A stretch of DNA of 64,000 nucleotides from Trichosphaerium sp. ATCC 40318 (taxonomy: Eukaryota > Discosea > Flabellinia > Trichosidae), in contig JALMLS010000627.1 in NCBI GenBank assembly GCA_038496445.1, positions 186,001-250,000 of the forward strand. Direction: 5' to 3'. This document shows positions 34,539-47,261 of the stretch, piece after piece. Below the pieces are notes generated by a model. The model worked only from the letters and a program-made list of their open reading frames with translations, was not told the origin of the DNA and searched no databases. The stretch's first letter is position 1; the number at the start of each line of letters is the position of its first letter. A program made the position numbers and the translations under genes.

Positions 34539-35412
34539 CTAGTCTAAATGGGCTGTTACTGGATACAAGTGATCCAAATCAGGTTTTTCTGTGCAATAAT
34601 AATGTATCCAAACGCAACAATAGTGGTATGCAGCAACTAGCACTGCTGGTAGAGACCCATGAACCAATCCTGGTACGAACACAATGCCTACCATAAACAG
34701 ATACATTGGATTATTAACAAGGCCAAAAATACCACCTTTAACAAGTCCCTTCTGTTTGTAGTACTCCGGGTAAAAATGATCAGCTCCTACACTCGATTGT
34801 AAGTACTCCATGGTCACGTTTTAAAGCAAAAAATCACGTGTCTTATCACTTCTTTCGTTTGTTTGCGTACCAGTAAGTCCTGCGATTCCAAAGTACATTA
34901 CTACTGAGTATACTGTATATACTGCAGGTATCAAGATGGCTATTGCTAAAAATACTCTATACTCGAATGCAAGATTAAGCGTATGGCCACTGTTCATTGC
35001 AATTAACCCCATTGATATTGGTCTGCCCAGGAACAGTATATAAAACACTGTGGAATACACTATGAACCCAATATCTTTACCCATACTAGGTACCTTTTAG
35101 CAAACGTTCAAGTAATGCAAAAAATATTGGAAGTTCCTCCCAAATCGAACTGTTTTAGAGCTTGAATGATCTGCTACATCCATGGCAAACTACGTACATT
35201 GTTGATACTAGCTTAGTATGAAGTTCAATGCGCCAAACAAGCCATACCCAACCAACGTGAAGAATATGGACTGAAACACTTATCATCATAAAGGTAACAA
35301 TGCCGTTGTCTTTGTAAGGCCAGTATATTGCGTATGCTAACAATCCAAGAAGTGTAAAGTGTATTACTTGGCGTTCTAGTATTTTGCCTAATGTTGAGTG
35401 CATTGGTTCCAT
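34539..35412 (-). CDS. multi-pass membrane methyltransferase, phospholipid/isoprenylcysteine type
   Basis: A spliced gene. Exon 1 from ATG 35412 has hydrophobic helices (VIHFTLLGLLAYAIYWPYKD; FMMISVSVHILHVGWVWLVW). A later exon (about 35084-34870) contains MGKDIGFIVYSTVFYILFLG and more helices. A GTACGC donor joins GIAGLTG to ADHFYPEYYKQKGLVKGGIF, then VNNPMYLFMVGIVFVPGLVH and EKPDLDHLYP to the stop at 34539. The NPMY core with a downstream acidic EKPDLD motif resembles the SAM-binding C-terminus of PEMT/Cho2/Opi3 and ICMT-like enzymes, so it is probably an ER lipid or isoprenyl-cysteine methyltransferase. The exon 1 to exon 2 junction (35190-35090) is not resolved. Confidence 0.65.
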
Positions 35413-35820
35413 TAGTTTGTGTTGTTGTTGTATTGTAACAGTATGGATTATGTTGTGTAGTTCCAAACAATTTTTAAAGCGTGAACAGGCGGGGATTAAC
35501 AAAACATCCGGTTATTCTCGTCTTATTCAATGAACAGTGGCAACCGGTTAATTTATTGACTGTTCCCGGCCTTCCTCTTTATTTACCCGGATGAATTTTT
35601 ATTTTCTTATGTAGGTACCAAGTAGGAATGATAGTGAAAACATTTGATAACAACTTGCCAGAGGAAATTTTGACTCAGTAAAAATACAATTTTATTTTAG
35701 TTTTGTTTTTCTCTTATCTACATTCTCTTGTCCACAACATATCGGCAATTACATATAGCCTTGTACATGCGTTAGTTACACCCCATAACGACTTTTTTAT
35801 AGTCTCTACAGATTAATATG
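35413..35820. other. intergenic, nothing recognised
   Basis: Lies upstream of the membrane methyltransferase and downstream of the next minus-strand gene. No supported ORF. Confidence 0.5.
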
Positions 35821-36661
35821 TCAAGAGCCATTATCGTCTGATTCATCACCTTCTTCACTGCTGGTTTTATGGCTTTAACAAAATCAGTAAAAAAACACTA
35901 TCAAATCGTCTTAAATACGCTAATAACAATTTACGTACGGTACAATCGGTGACGGGCCATATGCGGATGCTTTTGGATCGCGTAAAACTGGTACAGCAGT
36001 AGGTGCTACATAATCAGCTGAAGGCACTCTTTTCTCTTTTTTCCCTTTTTTCCCTGTGTCAATATATGCACGCGTATCGCGCGTATCACGCCCTTCTATA
36101 GTATTCCTTGGTGACTTTGTCGGGGATCGCGATCTTTGTATTGTTTTTTAGTATATATCACGTGTATCGAAGCGTCAAAGCGCGGTTTTGACTACAAACA
36201 AAAAAAAGCGTACAAATCTCCAAGATAATCCTCATCTTTGATCTCTTTGTCTTTTACTGTTGATGAGCGTTTTGCCTTTACGCAGCAAACAGCAAGACTT
36301 ACAAATATACCTCCAAAGACCGCTAGAATACCAAATATAATTCCGATAATTACACCTACAGAGAGCCGTAATTCACCTACGAGTATGTGTTTGTTCGATT
36401 TTCATGCTTTTTTTTTGTGTTTGCTTTTCTTCAACACCAAAAACGCGTACTAGGCGCTAGAGTTGATGCCTCTTGCATAATTAGTTAAATACTTCCTATT
36501 ATTGCCACTTCCAATATTCCGAATGGTTTCAACAGCGCACGTGATAGTAAATAGCAAAACTTAAAGGCAAACTTAATTACTTGTACTCGAGTATGATAAT
36601 GACACTTGTTGAGATGACAACAGAGTAAATAAACACAACAAGAGAACGAACTCTTTTGTTG
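35821..36661 (-). CDS. small single-pass membrane protein with acidic tail (5' end unresolved)
   Basis: Exons join in phase as follows: a hydrophobic leader (EFVLLLCLFTLLSSQQVSLS) starting at about 36661, a 21-nt exon KASTLAP near 36460, then ELRLSVGVIIGIIFGILAVF and GGIFVSLAVCCVKAKRS (transmembrane helix with flanking Cys/Lys), a basic exon RSRSPTKSPRNTIEGRDTR and an SADYVAPTAVPVLRDPKAS segment, and a last exon HKTSSEEGDESDDNGS with TGA at 35821-35823. The layout is leader, very short Ser/Thr ectodomain, transmembrane helix and ~100-residue cytosolic tail. No family is recognised. The initiator may be ATG 36734 but its phase does not fit, so the 5' end is open. Confidence 0.5.
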
Positions 36662-36787
36662 CTGAGGAGAAGAAGAACAGTGAGCAATTGACTCAAAGAT
36701 TGATAGTGATAATAGCCAATTGAAACTTGTTCATGTTGAACAACTTGATGATAACGTTCTGTTTTACTACTTACTCTTGTACAATTG

Positions 36788-38733
36788 TCATAGATTTGAG
36801 TGTATCGCTGATGCTACTTCTCTTAGATTGTATTTGCCAAAAAGATTTTCTATAGAATCAGCAATGATCTAAATAGTTACAGTGAACACAAACCAAAATC
36901 GAAACCACTTTTTGCAAACAATATTGTTTCGGAGAAAAAGAAAGAAAAAATCTGTATTTACTGCCCATCGTAAAGTCATCCCAAAATAAAAAACTTCTAA
37001 CATACCTGCGCGTTATTTTGTTGATACCTAAAGCCACATAAACAAAAAATATATTGGACTGTAGTAACAATAACAAAACAAGTTGCAAACTTCGAAAAAA
37101 AAGAAATCAAAAAAAAAAAGTGAATATTTGCTTACCCTCCAGATAATACCATAAGAATAGGTATAGATCTTTCCAGCGCCATACCAAATACGATATCATC
37201 GCGCTCAATAATAGTTTCAGCTGATAAGCTAAAACCACCTGCACTGACATTTAAAACAATGACAAGAATACACCCAGAAATATTCAAAAAAAAAAAAAGT
37301 ACCTAAAGGATCTCCGTCTAGAATATCTGTACCAGCGTTATAAAGTAACAATTCAGGTTCAAATTCGTCTAGTGATTCTTTTAATTCAGTTTTTATCATT
37401 GCAATATACTCATCATCTGTTATCTGTGACGTAATGCCTAATTCGAAAAAAAGTAAACAAAGAAAATCATGTGTATTACAACAGGTTACCTAAATCTTTT
37501 GATATTGCTTTTTTTGCACCTGAATCGTTTGGATATATACGCCTTTTATACTATGTTAGAAAAATTATATTTGCATTTATTACGGTCTACAGAAAGACAC
37601 AATCGTACCTGTTGTAAACATCGAAAATATAAGTATTTTCTTTATCTCCGAGAAAATCTCTCTCGTGACCGTTTCCTAAAATGTATTCATACAAGAGAAC
37701 TCCTCCAACAACTAGAAATGTACCTTGATGTGCATCTATATAGTCGTTAGGAGAAAGAAAAGAGATATAAACAACCACAAACTAAAATGATATTTTTACC
37801 TAAGTCAACAATCATAACTTTGTTAGCCAACTTCTTCGCTCTCAACTCTTTAATTGCAAGTGTGATATCCGCTATAATCAACTTAGTTTTTTCCATATAT
37901 AAAATGTAATAACGCACCATAAACACAGAATCCTTCACCTCGATAACCACAAGCATGGTGAAACCCCTAAACAATTTAAGATTGAAAAAAAAGGAAAAAA
38001 AACTCGCGTACGCCACCTAAGTTAATAGCCCATCCTTTTGACATAGCCAACTCTAGTAAGTTAATGACTGTATCAATACAGTATTTTCATCGCACCTGCT
38101 CCTAGAATCGTTCCTCCAGTAGCACGTAGCATAGGTGTAAGCACTCTACTTTTTACCTAAGATAGCATAAATAAGCAACACGTGATTGTTAATATTGCAA
38201 TATGTAATGAACTCATTATATAAAGAAGGAGTACACGTACCAAGAAATTAGGAAGGAAGGCTACAAAGGGAAGTTCGAGGATGTGTGCTAAGTTGTAAGA
38301 CCTTGAAAAGGTTAGCTTTGGCAACAACAAAAAGTGCCAATGAAAAAATTGATAACTTACGATTGCAATGATTTTAGGTAGGTGTCTGTATGAACGGTAC
38401 CTAGTAGTTTAGCACTAGGGATGGAGGGCTCTATTTTTATGTTGAGTTTAAACGGTAATTTAGTGGTTACCTATGTATTCCTTCTTTCCTATGAGTTTAC
38501 ATGCGCGCAGAGCCTCATAAACTTGTAGTAGAGTTAGATGGTAAATCATTTCTGTTAAAAAAGACGAGGAGTAACGTACCACGCCCGTATTTCTGTGAGT
38601 CGAACGGATGAAGGTTTTCTAAGCCCCATGCAGTAATATTGTACCCCTTTACAACAATAAGTTATAAAACTGTAAACCATCGTACTGGTGCATAAATGAG
38701 TGGTAATGTGTTTGCGTGCGATGCTTCAGCCAT
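36788..38733 (-). CDS. HDAC11: histone deacetylase, class IV (HDAC11-like)
   Basis: Recovered by joining about eleven exons. The start MAEASHANTLPLIYAP (38733) is followed by YNITAWGLENLHPFDSQKYG, then VYEALRACKLIGKKEYI, KLLGTVHTDTYLKSLQ, YNLAHILELPFVAFLPNFL and SRVLTPMLRATGGTILGA. ELAMSKGWAINLGGGFHHA carries the catalytic His-His pair, and DAHQGNGHERDFLGDKENTY the zinc-binding Asp/His. Then come YIFDVYNR, LLLYNAGTDILDGDPLG (second zinc Asp), FSLSAETIIERDDIVFGMAL and PILMVLSGG, ending ADSIENLFGKYN...SNL at 36788. All catalytic residues expected for a Zn-dependent deacylase are present. HDAC11 enzymes remove acetyl or long fatty-acyl groups from lysine. It is divergent from the hydrolase at 38803. 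Confidence 0.92.
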
Positions 38734-38802
38734 CTTGAGTGTCAACGATAGTATTTTTGGCAAAGCTGAGTTTGTCAGACTTAACCGCTTTAAAACAACA
38801 TC
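38734..38802. promoter_or_regulatory. 69-bp divergent promoter between HDAC11 and hydrolase
   Basis: Only 69 bp separate the two start codons, so both genes probably share a bidirectional promoter. No clear TATA box is seen. Confidence 0.5.
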
Positions 38803-39990
38803 ATGGACGCACCTACGCTTGCATCTATTAGCTGTGAAGAGCTCACAGTTAGTATAAACAACAAAAGCATGGTTTATATCCAACGTACTCAAAAAGAAAA
38901 CAAAACATGCTTAGTGTTCGTACATGGCTTTCCAGGTATGCTCAGTGTGCCAGCTCTCCTATTTATCAGCCCTTCAAGACTCATACTGGTCATGGGTTCC
39001 AGTTGTACCATTTCTGAAGCAGACTGATGTATATGCGGTTGATCTAATAGGCGTACGCACTATTCTTATTCTTTTTTGTAACGGTACTCCTCTAACAACA
39101 CTTGTAGTACGGCAAGTCATCTAAAGACGTAAAGGTACATTACTTGCACTATTCTGAACATCCATCTAAGAGCTTCCGTGAAAGGATTTCGATCCAGTGC
39201 GAGATGTAGTTGAATTTATCACAAAATTAAAACTAGACACAAAATATGAAAGTCTATGCTTAGTAGGTCACTCAATGGGCACAGCCATAGTAAAAAAAGT
39301 TGCACAGCAGCGTCCAGATCTCATTCAAAAACTTGCATTAATTGGCGGTACTACAACCTGTACGACTTGCGTATTCACTCTGTTAGGTACTGTAAATATT
39401 GGACCTGTTGCAACAGAAGGTTTGGGCGAATTCAAACTTCCAGGAGCAATAACCAAAGAGAGTACAACTGAATTTCAAGCTGGTTGCGTCAATTGTGAAA
39501 CTGCACCTTGGTACGTACCTGCTAAGTGCTTGCAATAAATAGCTTATTATGAATAGGCTCATGCCTAAAGTAATAGATATGAGCCTGAACACTCCAAGGG
39601 AGTCTTGGGTAGCAGGTATTGAATGGATGGAGAAAGATCTTAACAACGATCTTAGCAACATCAAGTACAACCAAATATCGTCAGTTATCATTCTTATGTT
39701 ACTATCTTAGAGCTCCTACAGCTGTCATCTATGGAGAAGGAGAAACTTTTTTCCCTGCTGATGTTCAGGTAACGTTTTAAACGCTGTATTCCAATAACTA
39801 ACTTTATATCCTAGAAAGAACTTGTAGGTTCGATTCCAAATGCAACACTTTTCCCTATTCCTAAGGGCGGACATTCGGTGCAATTTGAGGTACAAAACGG
39901 CTAACCTCAGGGATGAAATAACTTATTGGTTTTTTTAAGTTTCCAGAGCAAGTCGCCAAAATTTTGCAAGAATTGTGTCAAAAAAAATAA
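38803..39990 (+). CDS. alpha/beta-hydrolase fold protein
   Basis: About six exons from MDAPTLASISCEELTVSINN. The oxyanion motif is LVFVHGFPG, then YWSWVPVVPFLKQTDVYAVD and LIG before an intron, YGKSSKD, the nucleophile elbow CLVGHSMGTAIVKK (Ser in GHSMG), an acidic residue in AVIYGEGETFFP, and the catalytic His in PKGGHSVQFEFPEQ near the C-terminus, with TAA at 39988-39990. The catalytic triad is complete. Substrate unknown: esterase, lipase or epoxide-hydrolase-like activities are all possible. No signal peptide. Confidence 0.85.
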
Positions 39991-40156
39991 AATGATTCTC
40001 TGTTGTCTTCACCCTTGTCACTGTACCTCACAAAAAGAAATAATGTAATAAAACAAAAAAAGATTCGTTTGATTCTAATATTAGCTACTGTCAAGCGCGT
40101 GGGTGGAATTCCATTTATTAGTGTAACAAAAAATTACCCAAACCAAAAGGTGTTAT

Positions 40157-41932
40157 TTACATAATAATTGAAGGAGATGGAACAGAAGCCTTCAGTGTCT
40201 TGTGATCCAAAACTTTACCGCCGTTCAACAACAACATATCATTAATTTTGACAGCACGTCCAAGCACAGATACGTTCTCAATACGAACCCATCGACCAAC
40301 CTGAGACGAAAAAATGAGCCAAAAATAATAATAAATGATGAAAAAAATAAAATGAAATAATGTCAATTTACAAACGTACTATTGAATCCCATCCGATGAT
40401 AGAATTATCGACCATAGAATTTGACTTAATAGTAGCTCCACCAAGTACTGTAGTACGCTTTATTCTGACACCTAAAATGTCTTTTTTTAGTACTTGAAAA
40501 AAAAAACAAAACAAAACTAGACACTTCGTTCACTTCAAAAAAACGTACCATCTTCAATAACCACATCAGGACCAATACATACATAAGGTCCGATTAAACA
40601 TCCCTTTCCAATCTTTGCAGAAGGGTGCTAAAAAAGGTTGTAAGTAAAAACAGTTTACTAATCAAAACACATCACATTTGCATGGTGCAAATAGAAAAAA
40701 AACCCAAAAAACGCGAACAAATCTTTTCAGATACCCGAAAGAAATTCCTTTCGCAATTAAACGTACAATTAAACAAGGACCAACTGTGCCCTCTCCAGTA
40801 GTCAAAGCAGTAGGTTCTTTTACTCTCAAACTGTTTAAAAACAAGCACATGCCCGATAAGAAGTCTTTAGGTTGACCAACGTCCATCCAAAAGCCCAATA
40901 ACTCTTTACAATAAAGCTGACCTTCATTAGCCAATTCAGGGAACACTTTGCGCTCAATCGATGTAGGAACAGGCTAAACAATTTCTTAGACATTATTCTG
41001 GAAGAGAAAGCAATTTTAAAACGCGCTACGTGGCGAAAAAGATCGAAACAAATTAAAAGTTTTTTTTTTTCCATGTTTATTAAAAAGGCCAGCGTACCTG
41101 TATCCGTTTCAAAATAGACTTGCTGAAGATGTATATGCCAGCGTTGATTTTATTACCAACGAATACTTGAGGTTTCTCTACAAATTTTTCTATCTTTCCT
41201 GTTTGCTTGTCGTACATCACTACACCATATTTTGAAGGTTCTGCGACTTTCGTAACCTATTGTGGACACTGTAAGAAGCATGCTCAAGAAAAATAAAACG
41301 CAATAAATTGTTTTCTTATGTGTTGAGCGCGTGGTGAACGCAAAGTAACACGGAAAAACGCAAAGTCAGCGTAGTAACGCACCATAATTGTTCCTTCACC
41401 TCCATGGGCCTTGTGGAAGTCGTATAACTCCTTGAAAGGATAATCGGCGGTGATGTCGCTATTCAAAACAAAGAATGGCTCATCATCGTCACCACCTGCT
41501 AGTATTTTATCCTTGGCTAGGCCAATAGGTCCCGCTAGAGCAAAACTTAGCAAAACGGAGGATTTTGTTGCCTAGTTTGGTATGTACCTGTGTCAAGGGG
41601 TTCGTGCTCCTGGGAGTATTGTATCTCTACGCCGAGCTACCACGCACGTTAATTGTTGATTTCAAAAAGTCTTAAAGGCTACCTTCGCTTCCCACGGCTT
41701 TAATATCTTCCGCATCTCATCTGGCTTGTAGTTAACGGCCAAAATGACGGTTTTTACACCAGCCTTAGTGAGTCAGCACGAAATTACCAACGAAAGTGCC
41801 TACCTTTGATAGAGCCTCCATTTGGTGTACGATAAGCGGTTTGTTGCAAAAAGGTACGCATGGCTTGGGGCAGGAGAGCGTTAATGGTCTTAGTCTTGTA
41901 CCGAAACCGCCGACGAGAATTAAAGCTTTCAT
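40157..41932 (-). CDS. GMPPB: mannose-1-phosphate guanylyltransferase (GDP-mannose pyrophosphorylase)
   Basis: Makes GDP-mannose from GTP and mannose-1-phosphate, the donor for N-glycans, GPI anchors and cell-wall mannan. About eight exons. The start [20 protein letters not shown] contains the nucleotidyltransferase signature; then [100 protein letters not shown] and [20 protein letters not shown]. The C-terminal left-handed beta-helix repeats end [20 protein letters not shown] and IIM, the usual GMPPB ending. The length matches the ~360-residue family. EPLDTAGP replaces the common EPLGTAGP. Demand for GDP-mannose fits the neighbouring GPI-type surface proteins. Confidence 0.93.
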
Positions 41933-42199
41933 TGTTGTAGTTTGTAAAGTAGAATGATCCCCAAGTTACCCCAAAAGTATAGAAAACTAAAATAAATTCG
42001 CAAAAACACGGACAAACGCGTAACAGGTGTTTTTGCGTAGTGAAACGCGCTAAGAGCGACAATCACAATCAGCCAGAAAGATCACGAGATTTGTTTGTTA
42101 GAATTCTCGTGAAAACAAGTGCAAAGGAGCGTGGCTCATCTACTTCATCGATACAACGCGTTATATCTATGTTACAGTATTTATTTACGTTTACAACGA

Positions 42200-42870
42200 T
42201 TATTTGCATCCTTTACTAGGTATAGTAACAAAGAAAGGTAAAGCAAGTTTGAAATCGAGCTTTAAAGACTGTTCTTCTTCTTCAGTTTTAGCCTTTGACA
42301 TTTCAACTTGCCGTATCTTATTCAAATATTTCAGCCTCGCTATTGCGCGTGACTCACTTGATGTGACACGTCTTGTAGCTTTTGTTTGTTTTACCCAATC
42401 CTTTGTATCGTATACTTTAGTTTCTGTGTATCGCTTCTGTATTTCGTCTTTTTTTGGTAGCAGTTCAGTTAGGAAAAGTGTAAAAAGCGTTATTTTATGA
42501 CTGTACCTTTAATAATCAAACGTAAACTTCGTCGGCGTACTACACTCTCTGTTGTTCCATCTGTGGACCGTTTTAAGTTGACTCTTGCTAACATTGTTGG
42601 TGCAACGTTCTCAGGTTTGTCTACTCCAGCTACTTTCGCATTCCCTGTTAACGTAAGGTAAGTTTATGAAAGCACTAATTCCACCTTACATCCTTCCGCT
42701 TGGCTAACAGCATTTCGTATAAAGCGACCACAAGCAGCGACATCCACTCGTAACCGTCGCTTTGGCCTTGTCTTTTTTTTGGTTGGCTTTTTATGTTTGC
42801 TTACATCATTCCATATGCTTTGCGCGAATGTAGATGCATTACACGCACCATCGTCCAAAAAAACAGACAT
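42200..42870 (-). CDS. unrecognised basic protein
   Basis: Three exons. Exon 1 is MSVFLDDGACNASTFAQSIW with a lysine-rich stretch (KHKKPTKKKTRPKRRLR, a likely nuclear signal), ending at GTGGAA (about 42667). A ~40-nt intron leads to GNAKVAGVDKPENVAPTMLA and RVNLKRSTDGTTESVVRRRS, then a GTACAG donor near 42507. A last exon (about 42470-42200) encodes LLPKKDEIQKRYTETKVYDT with a charged helix (SESRAIARLKYLNKIRQVEM) to TAA at 42200. Composition suggests a nuclear or nucleolar protein, but I do not recognise it. It is divergent from TRA2 (163 bp). Confidence 0.55.
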
Positions 42871-43033
42871 AGTTACTAATTTGATTTAAAGTTGTATTTC
42901 TTCGACTGCAGCGAGCTGGTAGATTGTTGATTGCTTCGCCACGTTTATTGTCAACCTGAGACAAGCAGTGTACTAGGGTCAAAATAATTCATAAAAAAGT
43001 GTAAACCACGAAATTTGGCGGCTGTAGTTCACC

Positions 43034-44014
43034 ATGGCGGAAATAGAAGAATCCACAACAAATTCCAAGCAACCCGAGTCCCCTCAGCATGACTCGGAGC
43101 GAGAAAGGAGCCCAAAGAGCCCGAAGAGCAGGTCCCAATCGCCTGCACGTAGCCCACGTTCTCGTTCTAAGTCTCCGCGATCTCGTTCAGGTTCACGGTC
43201 ACGTTACAGACGAAGCGAACGTGGGGAAAAGAGTGAACGTAGGAGATCACCAGCAGGAAGGCGTGGAAGTAGAGATAAGGTATAGTGGAACTTTTTGTTA
43301 ATGAAATAAATAACTTATTTATTGACTTTTTAGCCCGAAGCAGCGCCTTGTAGAGTACTGGGAATATTTGGTCTGCACCAAAAAACAACAAAAGATGATC
43401 TAAAGACAGAATTCAGCAAATACGGCGAGATTGAGTCTTGTACTGTCATTATAGACAAAAAAACTGGTCAATCAAAACGTTATGGCTTTATATACTTTGA
43501 GACAACAGAGGGAGCTGTCAAAGCCCGAGATAAAATGAAGGGTGTGGTATGTGAAATATAAGAAAACACTGCAACAACGCTAAATGTAGACTACAGGAGT
43601 TCCAAGGGCGTGAGATACGTGTTGATTTTTCAACTACTACAAAGCCGCATGAATCTACTCCAGGACGCTACATGGGCAAGGTTACCAGGTCCACTAGATA
43701 CCCTCCTAGGTATTCTTCAAGGTATCATCCATACCGCGACTATGACTACTACTATCGCCGTTCTCCACCTCGTTCACCTCCTAGATACCATTACGACTAC
43801 CGTAGGTATGAGGATGAACGTTATAGACGAAGTTATGACAGGTAAATAGTGAAGATGTCTCTAAGTTTTTAACAAATACTTTCTTTTCTAAACCAACTTT
43901 TGTAGGTATGAACGTGACCGTTACGAAAGAGAAAGAGATAGATATGAACGTGATCGTTATGCGAGAGATCGCTACGGAGATCGTTATGAAGATGAACGAT
44001 ACTATAGAAGATGA
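43034..44014 (+). CDS. TRA2: Tra2-like SR splicing factor
   Basis: An N-terminal Arg/Ser domain (RSQSPARSPRSRSKSPRSRS), one RRM, and a C-terminal Arg/Tyr/Asp-rich domain (RDRYERERDRYERDRYARD). The RRM has RNP2 CRVLGIFGLHQKTTKDDLKT and RNP1 SKRYGFIYFETTEGAVKARD. The RS-RRM-RY order is that of transformer-2 proteins, which bind GA-rich exonic enhancers and help recognise splice sites, fitting a genome with many tiny exons. Four exons, with introns at about 43279-43333, 43547-43594 and 43844-43905. Start ATG 43034 follows a CACC context; stop TGA 44012-44014. Confidence 0.9.
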
Positions 44015-46910
<2,896 letters not shown>

Positions 46911-47261
46911 ACGTGTCACAATAGAAATAAAAGAAAAAACATAAAAAAGTTGACTCTAAACACTTGTTGCATGTTACTATTTTTTTACATTGGAATGGCA
47001 CCCCGTTTCGCGTTTCTCGTCAATATAGCATGGTGATGTCAGTCTAATAATCACGTGTTTTGAACCAAACGTAAAATGTATCAGATATTAGACATCAAAC
47101 TATTTTACATTTTTCCGCTAAGTAATGCCACGATCCAGATCAATTAGGCTGTTGTGAAATTCTTGTACGGTTGTATTTCTTGACTCTGTGGTGACCAAAA
47201 AAAAGCTTGAGTTTCCGAAACGGCAGGAACTGGAGCAAAGTTTATAGTAACTGTAAGCGAG
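46911..47261. other. intergenic, nothing beyond 3' signals
   Basis: An AATAAAAGA signal lies at about 46926, just after the GAPDH stop; CACGTG at about 47052. No ORF supported. Confidence 0.5.

Noticed and set aside
37469-37750. 93-codon plus-strand ORF
   Set aside because: It is the antisense shadow of HDAC11 exons (DAHQ, GNGHERDF, DVYNR) on the other strand.
39830-39850. T-loop-like GGTTCGATTCC
   Set aside because: It lies in frame inside the alpha/beta-hydrolase exon (ELVGSIPNA), and no tRNA body surrounds it.
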